Shown here piece by piece: positions 47,815-59,418 of a DNA stretch of 64,000 bases (position 1 is the stretch's first letter; the number at the start of each line of letters is the position of its first letter). The notes beneath the pieces are model-generated. The model was not told the origin of the DNA, searched no databases, and worked only from the letters and a program-made list of their open reading frames with translations. The DNA is taken from assembly GCA_010645155.1 (NCBI GenBank), contig CM021317.1, positions 5,655,123-5,719,122 of the forward strand, written 5' to 3'. The DNA comes from Tigriopus japonicus. Taxonomy: Eukaryota; Arthropoda; Copepoda; Harpacticoida; Harpacticidae. Position numbers and translations under genes: made by a program.

Positions 47815-50800
47815 ATGGACCGGATCATGCTCGTCTGGAGCTTGTTATATCTCTGCGGTTTCAGTACCGCCGTCAATGCCGCCCGTCATGACCATGATCG
47901 TTGGCGATATGAGGGTATGAAAAAAAACTCTAAACAATACGTACTGCAAATTATAAAATGGATCAAAGTTTTTGTTTGGATGCCATTTGTTATTTTTTTA
48001 TTTATTAATGTTGTGACCTCTTATTCAGCCGTGGATTCAAGAAGCACCCTAAAGGATTAGTTTTTGATGATGTGTTTTTTCTTTCAAGTGATTCCCTCGG
48101 GAGAAGATCGAATGAGGCGAAGTGTCGTGGATGTGCCGGATTTTCAGTCGGCCACCGGTGTGGGCAATATCACACAAGCCGATTTGACCGCTTTGGATGT
48201 GCCCGAGTCCAAGATTAATCAAACGCTAGAAGCTCAAAACCAAACGCTCACTTATGTAAGGATCAAGATAGGTTTGATATTTTTTTTTTCACGGATGTTT
48301 AGAATTTTATCGTTCTACGTTGGAAATTTCATTGTCATTATACTTTTTCAGAATTCTTGCCAAAAATGCCCGTCAAATCTAAAGCTTACCAATTTTTTGA
48401 TCAGATAACTCCATGTTGGATAGCATTTCGTACCCATTGAAGGGACTTGAAAGCTGAGAAAGCCCCAAGGCACAATCTCAAATTCTGTCATATTAAGCGA
48501 TCCAATTATCCATCCATAGATGATTTCTAATGTGTGTGACTCTCTCTGTAGGATTCCTCGCCGTATTATGACCAGCAAGCCGCCGACTTTGAGCGTCATT
48601 GGGTGGATTTCCCCTCGCTTCAAGCCTCGGAAGGCGTGGATGTGCACGAGCATCCGTTATTGTCGCAGTCGTATCGTCGAGCGGATACGGTCACGCTCTC
48701 GTTTCAATTCCCGTACTACGGGCATCTGGTGGATAAGGTCACGATTGCCACGGGTGGATTCTTGTACCTGGGCCAGTACGTGCATTCGTGGTTGGCGGCC
48801 ACGCAGTACGTGGCTCCACTCATGGCTCACTTTGACACTTCCACGGATGAAGAGGCCAAGATCCGATATGTGGATCACGGTAAGAGGAAGCGGGTTTGCT
48901 CACTGTTAAAAATTTAAATGTGAAAGTGAAGTCGGATATGATCTTTGAGGAGCATTGAAACTTCATCGGCCACCAAAGAAGATGTTTTAAATTTTAATCA
49001 GAACTGTCATCCAAGTTCAAAGCTGGCTTCGAGAGCTTCACAAAATTGCCTTTTCTTACTCTTCAAGCCAAGTGTTGGCGAATTATTTGCAGTAAATGTG
49101 ATATTCATACATAGATTCGATCAGGAGCCATAGATGATAAAGTTGATTGTTCCGTTTCATTTGAAACACACGGTATTTGAAGATGCCATTGCATCAAGTT
49201 GAAAGACCAACATTGCCGCTCAACCTTGTTAAAAGTATTTTAACTTTGGTTTGGCCATTATGAACAACGCAAATACGTATTTCGTCGATCAACCGAGGAC
49301 TGACACTTTTTCTCCATTTCAACAACAATTAATAAGAGAAATTCCACATTTTTAAGTTCATGGCGCTAAAACTTTGGGGACATATTTAAATTACTCTCTT
49401 GGGAATAGATTAGCTAGCGTAGCTTTAAAGCTAAATAATTGAACGAATTAGTAAACACGACCCATGACGAAGTTTGGATGGCCCACTGGATCGTTGTTGG
49501 TGCTCACAATAGTTCCAAATTCATTTTCAGGCGATTTTTTTGCCGTTGAGTGGAGTCGCGTCCATTTAAAAAGTCGGTCGAACCCAGACGACGCTGGCGA
49601 TTCCGGCGACGACGAGGATAAATCTGAGCGTTTGCCGGTCGACAAGCGGCCATTCACCTTCCAAGCGATCCTCCACCGCAATGGGGATATTGCGTTTGCT
49701 TACAAAGAGATCCCTTTCGAGATCTCCCTCATCGAAGACAACGAGCACCCCGTCAAAGTGGGTCTCTCCGATGCCTACATAATGGACCGGACGATTTTCT
49801 GTAAGTCCTCAAGCGCTCCTCCATCGCCCGACCACCCTGATTCTGATTCGTGCTTTCCCCTTTGCCCTTGCAGTTGTCAGACGTAAAACTATTTACGAGT
49901 ATCATCGCATCAGTCTGCCTCACGCGTTTGTGGGCAACAAGACGGCCATTCTGTTCAAGGCGCGCCCCACTTGTAACCAGATGAAGTCTTGCGACGAGTG
50001 TCTGGGTGAGACTGTGCGCGGATTTCAGTGTCAATGGTGTCCGAATGCAGCGAGCTGTTCAGATGGAATCGACCGACGTCGCCAAGAATGGCTCACTCTC
50101 GGTTGTGATCATCGGAATATCAACGAATCGCGATATTGCGATATGTATCCAAACTCCTCGGATGATGCCAAATCGATGACGCCGAGCACATCACGCACAA
50201 ATGTCCCCATGGATGGTGATAGTAGTAATAATGTTTACCGAAATAGTGACAAAGATACTCCTTCTCAAGGTAAGATTTCATGGTTCAATGAGACACAAGG
50301 AGCTTCAGTGACGTTGGGTGGGCTCTTTATTGTTTTCAGAGTCACACATTGAAACCAACGGAAAAAATCAAATTCATTTCGCCGTCACGGCTCTCATCGT
50401 GATACTCGTCATAGCTGTTTTGCTCTTCCTGTGGCTAATTTATGCCTATTTCTTCCCTCATTCGTGGTCCGGACAGTTGCTCATCAAAGTAAGTTTCTTA
50501 GAACTTATTTAAATTACAACAGATTCCAACGTGTTATCAGCAAAGTACAGAGAAATCTCGATTAAACGATATTGTCTGTCACCCCAAAATATATCGTTAA
50601 ATCAAGTCGCTGTCGTAGAAGTCGTAGTAAAACGGTAACCCCTAAAATTATTGTTAAATTGGAGATCGTTAAATCGAGATTTCACTGTAGCTATAGATCA
50701 GATCAAAATAAAATGTTCCGAAAAAATAACATATTTAGATTAACAAATTATGGCCCAGGAGTATTTTTTCAAAAAGTAATTTCTGAGAAAACAAAAATGT

Positions 50801-51194
50801 AATTATTTTTCTCTTAAATTATTCAAAAAAATTACTTAATCTGACATTTCAACTTGAGTTGCAAAGACTTTTGTGGGAAAAGTTGAGAAGTTGTCTCAAT
50901 CTATTTTTTTACATTAAATGGCCTAATTAGGATTAACCAGTACTTACTTCATTTCATTTTATTTACCAAATATTCGGGATACATTTGTTGTCTTTTCACA
51001 TCAGTACTGGTCTGCATTTTGCAGTATTTTCTAATATAAAAAACTCTTATGGAAAATCTGAAGCTAAAGAAAAGTTAATTTTGATCATATGAATAAAATC
51101 TTTACTTTGAAACACGTATTTTCAGTATCGACCCACTCGATGGCATTGGTTGAGGAGCGAACCTCGTTACACAGCTGCGTCCATTCACATGTAG
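47815..51194 (+). CDS. Plexin domain-containing protein (PLXDC/TEM7-like) receptor
   Basis: Single-pass membrane protein of the PLXDC1/2 family; mammalian members are tumour endothelial markers and proposed PEDF receptors. Seven exons join in phase: 47815-47914, 48089-48255, 48552-48879, 49531-49800, 49874-50269, 50340-50488 and 51126-51194 (492 residues). The start at 47815 opens the signal peptide MDRIMLVWSLLYLCGFSTAV; earlier in-frame Mets would place it internally. A nidogen-like beta domain (FQFPYYGHLVDKVTIATGGF, TQYVAPLMAHFD) follows, with an acidic insert in exon 4, then EIPFEIS...HPVKVGLSDAY and RRKTIYEYHRI. Next is a PSI cysteine module (CNQMKSCDECL, CQWC, RRRQEWLTLGC). A transmembrane helix lies at about 434-458 and the cytoplasmic tail is short and basic. 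Intron 6 carries a pogo-like MITE. Confidence 0.92.
50546..50689. mobile_element. Pogo/Tc1-like MITE in PLXDC intron 6
   Basis: 144-bp element with inverted ends TACAGAGAAATCTCGATTAA and (reverse complement of the right end) TACAGTGAAATCTCGATTTA. Both ends sit on TA, consistent with a TA target duplication. The CAGTGAAATCTCGATTTAACG terminus is typical of pogo-like families. No transposase. Confidence 0.85.
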
Positions 51195-51711
51195 TCACAT
51201 GAACACGCCAAGGAAATTGAAGAGAGAGACTGAGAATCGGTCATTTCGGAGCGCAAAAACGAATCCCAAAGGCCCTAAACAAGATCTGAATGCTAATACA
51301 AAGACATAGCGAAATATCTCGGGACTTGCCAATTGACAAATATTTACAAACATAAATCGATATGTTCAAGCATATGATAAGGAGAACGAAATGTATCGAT
51401 AAATAAATGCGAATCATACATAAAAGACACTGCGGGAAAAATAAGGAGGCATTTATTTCCAATTGCTTGAAGAAAAATACGCTTGGCGAATTCGTATAAG
51501 GTTCAAAGTAATTAATTAGTAATCATATAAGGTCAATTCGAAAAATAATGGTCTTCTTGTTCTAGCGGTTCTACACTGAGGGTAGCAGGAAATGGAGGGG
51601 AATGGATGAATGAATGACCCGCACGATCTGACGATATGAGACGAGGGTTTCAGTGGGGGAGGAGGAGGCGGGGCATCAAGGGGGGGTGGAATGTATGGAT
51701 ATGGATCTTCT

Positions 51712-54700
51712 TTAGAGCGTGGACGCGGCTTCATCGGGAATGTTTTCTAGACCAGCGCCTGTCGCCCAACCACCCCAAGACCAATTGGGTGGTCCGGGAG
51801 TGAAACAAGTGTTGGGAGAGATTGGCTCGCCGCCATCTACCCAGTACATGAGGTAAAAATTGCACATCTCGTCGTTATTGGTGGATCCGATGAAAACCGT
51901 CTCGTCTTTGGAGTTGACCTGGAAATTAGACGTAGGTTTAACTTTGGAATTCACTTTGTTGTACAGGGGGCGTCATATAAAACCGTCACAAAAAAAATCG
52001 AACTAACGCGAAAATAAATTGGCTGAGGCCAATTTCGAACGAACTGTGCTTGAATTAAGGCTAAATTGAACGCTCCGCTAGTCCATAAAGTTACTCCATA
52101 TCTTGGGTACTTTCGAGGTAAGACGTTTAAAACTAGTTTCAGCAGTCTAGATATCTGAGCATCCTATTTCGGGTAACAAAAGGAGCTATGTAGCTTCGTT
52201 CAATATCAGGACTATTGTTGAAGACACCAAGAGGTAAAGAAGAGTGTAATGCATTAGTGATTCACACTTTTCAAGCATAGTCTCGCTGCATAACTTGCTT
52301 GGGTTTTGATGATTTTTAAAATGCAACTTATGTAGCAAGACTTTCCTTGAATACCGTATGGTTTGGTTATGGAAACACCACTTTACTTCTTGGTGTCCTT
52401 AACAACTCGCCTATTATGAAAAGAATTAAACAAGGAGGTTAGTCAATTAGATTGTCTCGCTTGATTTGTGAAGATTATTTTTGAATGCATAAAGCAGTTT
52501 CATTCTCGGTTTTTAGAGACGCAAATATAATGTACTTTGCTCTTGGCATGCTTTGTTCCATTGCGATTTGGAGCCCTGTTTTTATTGTGAAGGAGGCCTT
52601 GTTTCATAAAACTTTAAGAACCCATTTCACATTCAAAATTACAACTACTACAAAATATTTTGCACACTCAAGCTAAAAGTTGAATTTTGAAAGGATCGAA
52701 CCGTCAAAAATTGACTTATTCCATACAACGGTCTGGTCAGATTTTATGAAATCCTAAAAACAGTCAACATTAAACGTATCAAAAGGCTACTAATTACCAT
52801 GGTACATCTGGCGGCAATCACGTCACCGGCAGTCAAGACATTCTCCTCATGCTCGACAGGATAGAACATCTGGGGCTGTTGTGGGTTCTTCTTGCCGATC
52901 AAGTCCCATTTGGATTTGCCTTGAACTCGCCATCCAGACACGACTTTGCCCAAAGAATGGGTGTGAACGCGATAAGCGAACGGGTGGATCACGCGAGGGT
53001 CGTCAATTTCGCAAGCCGTTTCAAAGAAGGTGGTGGAATGAGGTGGAGCCAGACCCCCGGTACCCAAAAGCAAAACCCCGGCCACTTTGGGTTGGGGTTT
53101 CTCGGTGAATTGCAAGAACACGCCCGAGTCATCGCCCGATGACGGCAAGTTATCCAGTTTCCCGTAGTGTACTTGCAAAACCAAGTACTTTATGCTCGAG
53201 CCCTTGCCAATCCTAAGGGAAAATTGGAAAACCTTTATTGAAAAGACTTGACTGGGTCTCATTTGATGAATTATTACAGTACAATAATAAATAATTAGCC
53301 CAGCAGACCTGGGATAGAACCCGATTTCCACCGGTACAAATAGATCTTGTGCTCTGGCCATCTCCTTTTTTCCTCGATTGATCTTTATTTGTTTGCATTC
53401 CGAACAAAATTGAAGGTATTAAAAAGTTCAAAAAATATTTGGATTTCATAGAATCAAATAATTGTCTTACGAGGCCTAAACATTGGGAAGAGCTAAAAGG
53501 AGAGCGATCTTTTTGGGGAGACGCGCATCTCATTGCCGATTTGACCTAAAACAAGAACCGCTGCTGATATCGTAACAATTCCTAAATTACTTACAAATGT
53601 TCCGGGCATTGACAATGTTTGAATTGTTGAAAATGTTAAACAAAAACATTTCACCTTGATTTCATCTTGTGTGCCCTCAACTAGAACATTATAATTACAA
53701 GAGTACGAGCATGAGATTGACAAGTCCCACTTACGAGAAGAAAAAGGAAAGACCAAGAAAGTGTGCCAAGCTTAGAAGAAAATTCAACACAACGCATTGT
53801 TCATTTACAGAATATGCACGGAACTTGCAAGTGTAATAATTCTATTGAAAATAAATCTAAAGTGTCAAAAGAAAACAAAATTTCCTCACCGTTCCTTTTT
53901 CTTCTCTAATCCTGTGAAGACAATGATCCTTAATTGGGACTAGTCAATCTCACGCGCGTACTCGACTCTCAGCCATACATGGTAGTCCATAATTAACGTC
54001 CCTTAAATCTTAGCAGCAACAAAAGCGACTTTTTGGTATGAATAACAATGTAACTTAAAGGCAAAGTTAGGATGAATATTCACATTAGAGCGTGTGTAAT
54101 TTGAGTGGGAGAGCCAACATACAAAGTCATAATTTCTAAAAAAGTAGATCAATTTCACCAAACTAGCTACGAATATACCCAAGGATGTTTCCTAGATCTG
54201 ATTGTTTTCAATATTGTAGTGCCATTACTGCGTTTCGAGCAATTCTTTGTTTGGCACGGGACAAAAAATACGGATAACCCTGTACATCTTTTGCCATTAA
54301 CGGGATTTTTTTTCAACTCTTTTAATATTGCTGGTTCATCAAATGTTGATAACAAATTATTAGTTTATGAAGGTTTCAGTTTGACTTGAACTTGGCCAAA
54401 AGCTGGAAGCATATCGAATACCTCAATTTTATGTATTTGACAGGCATGATGCCAATATTGATTTACTATATTGACAAAACGCCTGCAGTTTTTAACATAT
54501 CACGGTGCTCGTATATCTTATTTTAAAATATCTGAAATTTTATTGCTTGCCAGGAACTGATTTCGTTTCAAGTGATTTTTGCTTAGCCTTGAAATTTGAT
54601 TTTGAGATATTTTTTAGAGCTCATTGTCCGAGCCTCAATTTCGGGCTCTGATGTGAGGGCCATTTTTCATTTAAGGAAGCCAATAAAGTCCACCCCAATT

Positions 54701-55314
54701 TCTGAAGACCGCTTAAAAAGATTTTCCAAGAAAGACTCTCTTGGAACTGCGAGATAATCAATTGTCAAAAATTGCTCCTTAAGCTAACATATGTTGTGCT
54801 TTTATCCAACAATACTATCCGCAACTTATTTTCATCTCAAGGGATTCAGAACGTCAAATCCAACCCAATTTCATTCACAACTTTTTCCAAATCATCCTTA
54901 TCTCCTCTCTCACCTGAATCCAACGTCTTTGGGCAAATCCAATTTGGGTGCCTCATGGGCCCAAGCGTACATGATGTTGGGCTTGACCTTGCAAGGCTGC
55001 TCTGAGATCACTCCAGGTTGTTTTGCGGCCATTTCCCCGCAGTTCCAAATGGGGTCCATGGATCCGGGTTCTTCACATCCATAGATCAACATGTGATGCG
55101 CAACATGTGTGGAGACGTTGGGGGCAAATCCAGTGATATAGTACGATTGGTCTTCATTAATCCGAAGAGGGGTGCAAAGATAGGATTCCTCATTCTCCGG
55201 CAACACCCGCGGCATCAACAATGGAAAAAGGGCTTCCTCTCCATGGATGGCGGGTACAAATCCGAGAAATGTCAAACAGATGGACGAAAACCATACCAAT
55301 TCTCTTAAAGCCAT
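51712..55314 (-). CDS. Phm: Peptidylglycine alpha-hydroxylating monooxygenase (PHM)
   Basis: Copper- and ascorbate-dependent enzyme of the secretory pathway that hydroxylates C-terminal glycine, the first step of neuropeptide amidation. Three exons join in phase: 55314-54914, 53212-52798 and 51918-51712 (340 residues). The signal peptide covers residues 1-25. CuH ligands are His73-His74 (VAHHMLIYGC) and His149 (LVLQVHYG); CuM ligands are His217 and His219 (YRVHTHSLG) and Met290 (DEMCNFYLMYW). All the required ligands are present. The protein ends soon after the second domain with no lyase domain or membrane anchor, as in insect PHM, so PAL must be encoded elsewhere. An upstream in-frame Met at 55392 was not chosen because it precedes the signal peptide. 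Confidence 0.95.
53213..54913 (-). other. PHM intron 1
   Basis: 1.7-kb intron between the signal/CuH exon and the CuH-CuM exon. AT-rich; no internal gene or repeat supported. Confidence 0.6.
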
Positions 55315-57336
55315 TTTCGGACTGCTTTCCTCTACCAAGGTTCTCTGCCTTGAACAGAGAGAGGGAGGCCTTGGTGGTATCCAAACTAGCACAACTCGGA
55401 AAGGGACAGAGAGAGAGACAGAGAGAGAGGTCCTCTGACGTCAAAAGGGGCTTACTTGCCACAAGGAGTACGAACTACTAGCTTGTGTTCCATTCAGAGC
55501 GTTCTCTGGTGTGCGAGACTGGCACTCGAAGGCCTTTCTTCCTTGGTGGTTAAGTTTTTATGTGGGGCTCTTGGCCGCCAAACATACGCGCGAAGCAGCG
55601 TTTGGATGGAGAAAAAGCGCATTCATGAATTACGGCACATACTGTTTCCTCAATATTGTGGTGGATTTCTTTACTTTGGAGCTCTGAGGAGTCATCACGT
55701 TGCCGGAAAGTTCGTGTTAAAGAAGATTGAGCGCTCGTCAAGGTTTAGCGATTTCAAATCAAATTGAAGTCCTGAATTTGAAATACATTTATGCACATTG
55801 ATCATATTTAAAGGGCGAGTTTTTGAGGTCAAAAAAGTAGCTGTTGTGTGACTTGAATGACACATTTTGTTTTATGTGAAAAGTATGGAAAATATGTGAT
55901 TTCTAAACAATCAAACATTACTTAAACTGTCAACATAATCACACAGAAATCTAACGTGCATCTAACAGAAGAACATACTCTTCTACAACTATCACTTTTG
56001 CAACCTCTAGATTATCGCATTCTTTCTACTCTGTATGAGCTGTATGTAAGTACATGTATGTTCCTTTTAACCCAAACATAATTCATGATTCATGTAAAAA
56101 GTTAGTTTTTATGAAGATTGACTTGTTGAAAAAAGCAAGCAAATGTTGACTGTGATGTTGAACCATTTAAAAAAAAATTGATACAAATTGAAGTTACTTA
56201 TTCAATTGTGTCAATGGGAATGACCATAATTGATCTTTCCATGTCTTCACTTTCATATTTTGAAACGGAAAATTGTACCACATTTTGCCAAGGCAGTAAT
56301 CACATTGGGTAAATCAGCCTTAAATTAAAAAAAATGGCGTTGTGCTCAGTTGCGGTATTAAAATCACCAAGTTTGCCAAATATTTGCAAACTTCAAACTT
56401 TAAAATGTTTCATCAATTTGCAATCATTTGGTGAAAAATTCCTGTATGCAGAAAAAGGCCAAAAAATGTGTTTTTTCTACCAAAAATGAGGAATGATTTT
56501 TTTTCTCCTAAAAGTGTCATTTATGTGAAATTTTCATTTTTTATTTTTTCACATCACTTCCCGCTCATTAATCATAAAAGTATGAAGCGAAAAAGATTGC
56601 ACTTCCAATTCCAGCCAAAAAGCCGAGAAAGATGAAAGTCCAAGGGTGGATTCCAGTGAAAAAACAAAACAATAAATAGGCTATTGAGGGGGCTCAAAGC
56701 CAATTATTTTTTTTAGCAAAAAAGTGATTTAACTGGACTGAAACTGGAAAGGCCTAAATTGATATAAATTTTGGAAATCCAGATTGAAGGTTAATCTCTC
56801 ACGATTAGTCTGGATTAATCGAATGAAATAGATTAATTTTGAAGTGATTATAACGGAAGATAAACCAAAAACTATCGAAGTTTTTGCTTTAATGATAACG
56901 AAATCATTGAAATTGTCTTCAAACAAAGTTGATGTTAGATAAAGCCTCAATATTATTTTAAGTATCTTTAAGGTCCCGTAAAGGACAGTCATATCAGAGA
57001 AGACCTTCACAATCAGACCTTTGCGAATCTTTTATTTTAAGCATTTTTAATGTTAGAGTAGATTGACGAAATTTTAGGTTTTGATCAAAACCATCAATGA
57101 TGCTTAAATAGTGTTTTTTCACTCTTAAGTTTTGTGAAAAGCTTCAAAATGGCATAAACCTCAAGTTCAAAAACCGTCTGTCTTGATTCTTAACACGTTT
57201 CTGCAAGCATAATTTACTCATGCCTAAATTTCAGGCTCAGGTAACAAAGGTGTTTTGAAATCTATCTACAAAGTTATGAAATTGTGAACCAGACTCAAAT
57301 GAATGATAGTTTGAGAACAGTTTGAGAAAGAGAATA
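55315..57336. other. Intergenic spacer upstream of PHM
   Basis: Starts with the presumed PHM promoter and leader, including an AGAGAGAGACAGAGAGAG purine run near 55403-55425. The rest is AT-rich with no recognisable gene. Confidence 0.35.
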
Positions 57337-57806
57337 GTTGCAGATTTTTGACAAAGAAAAACATGCCAAAAAATGGCAAATAAACGCGTCCAAAATGGCA
57401 AATAAAATAGCATATGAAACAAGAAATGGCAAATGAAATGACAAATAGACACGAAAATTTACCAAAAAAAATGCAAAACTGGCCATTAAATTCGGAAAAT
57501 GACCATTATGTTTCACCAACAATAAAGTGTATGAACAAGAGAAAATATTTTCATACCATTGAATATTCAATGTCTCCATTAAACAAAACATTTTGGGTAA
57601 AATTTTGTTTTTCCTTTTTTTCCCACAAAAGACAATTTTTGCATTAATTTGCCCAAAAACCGACAATTTTTGCATTAATTTGCCCAAAAACCGACAAATT
57701 TTGTATTTTTTGCCCAAAAATGGCAAATAAAAATTCAAAACCAAGCAAATGGCACGTAAACATGTTTTAGGCAAAAAAATCTTATTTGCCTGAAACCTGC
57801 ACCCCC
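57337..57806. mobile_element. TIR element copy 2, inverted relative to copy 1
   Basis: 470-bp reverse-orientation relative of the 512-bp element at 44710-45221. The right end TTGCCTGAAACCTGCACCCC matches the other copy's left end, and the left end GTTGCAGATTTTTGACAAAG is a diverged match to its right end. Internal TGGCAAATAAA motifs and a tandem ~32-bp unit (GACAATTTTTGCATTAATTT, about 57631-57720, near three copies) are present. No clear target duplication; older than copy 1. Confidence 0.8.
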
Positions 57807-59418
57807 ATTGAGAACAAACAATACAACGCACTAACCCATTTTGCCCAATAAAGAGAGGCTAATGCAAAATTCCAGAAATAACTCAACAAAAACACAAAAC
57901 TTGAATCTCATTTCTCGTAAGATTTTAAGTATCATGAAATATTTTCCACATTTTATATTAAGAGATAAAGAAAGACTCTTGTTTGATTGTGCAAGTTGTT
58001 AATTTTTTGAAAATTTCCCAATGAAAATGTTGTCCCAGGGTTAATAGAAATTTGGTTGCACAATAATTTATCTGTACTTGTCCCATAAGTCATTCAAAAT
58101 CTTCAATTTCAAGCTCTTTTAGGACAACTTTTGTAAAATACAACGAAAAGCGCCGTAGAAACGGAAAAGCACCATTTTGATTTTGACTGATTTGATTTGA
58201 CTGACGAAAAACGGATTAACGGATTATTCCGCTTCTGATGGATTAATCGATGAATCCGTCAATGCAGTCAAACCCTGGAAGGAGGGGTAAAACAATGGTA
58301 ATGTTCGATTTTTACTAGAATCCTCCTGAGAGAATAGTAGTTTATCTACATATCATAAGAATTGCTTTACTTGGTAAACCCTGACTGATCATTGGCAGAT
58401 TATCATACAAAAAGAGAACTAACTCTTTAATTCCACACATGGTCATGATTCATGAAAGTAGATCTCACATGCTAACAACATGAAAATTTATCATCATAGG
58501 AACGCTTTGCGATAGAAAAGGAGACGCATGTGAAACAACTATTACAATAAAGACATAAAATTTGCTCTTGTTGAGACGGTCCAAAACCTCAATGGCATTT
58601 GAAAATTGATGATTAAACTTTGAACACGTACCAGTACGGCATTGTTAAATATGTAAGAATCCCTTTCCTATTGAGTTCTGTCAATCCATCAACAGTTTGT
58701 ATGTAATACGGGCAAATCAGCTCTCAGTTGCACGTTATGCACTTAAAATGATGAATTTGCATGTTAGAACCAAAACAAATGGAGTAATATTGTTATTGGG
58801 CAGTTTCTAATCTAGCACATTTTTGCTCTTCCTATAATAATTTCAATCTTTTCAATAACAATTTAGCTCTCATAACTCCAAACTAGGCATTCAAACTTGC
58901 ATTTTAGCTCTTTTAGATAACGGGGAGTCGGTCACGTTGAACCCCAATCATTATTAGAATTAGAATGAAAATATTCAAAACAATAGAAAAAATATTTTTT
59001 TAATTTGTCGAAATAGAGAAAAAAATTCACTCCACAAAAGTCTGAGGCAATCAAATTTGGTCGAAAGCCGAAGAAAAAATCGAAAAAATAATGAATTGAG
59101 TTCAAAGCCGAATTTCTAAGAAGTGACCAATAAAGTTTTGACCGTTGATTGGAGATTTTCTTTCATCAAGCTATGTTCAGTTGCAAATAGGCTGGAAAAA
59201 TATCAATTTAAATAATTTAGTAAAACCTTGTTATTGCACGGATAACAAGAGAAACGCACGTCTGATTCAGGGCATGATATATTTGCAAACAAAGTACTGT
59301 TTTCTTGGACAATCCCACCATTATGATGCAAAAACATTGAAACGATCACATGAGTTGATGTTTTCTTCTCGTGGTTGAATAGGTGTACGTACGGTATGGA
59401 TGCTATTTAGAAGTCTTC
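57807..59418. other. Intergenic spacer downstream of the orcokinin gene
   Basis: AT-rich spacer with the orcokinin 3' untranslated region at its right edge. No gene or repeat supported. Confidence 0.3.

Noticed and set aside
57631..57720. Short tandem repeats as a possible CRISPR-like array
   Set aside because: Eukaryotic context, contiguous units without spacers, and location inside a TIR element.
57295..57831. 178-codon minus-strand frame
   Set aside because: It is a translation of the inverted TIR element and its tandem motif.
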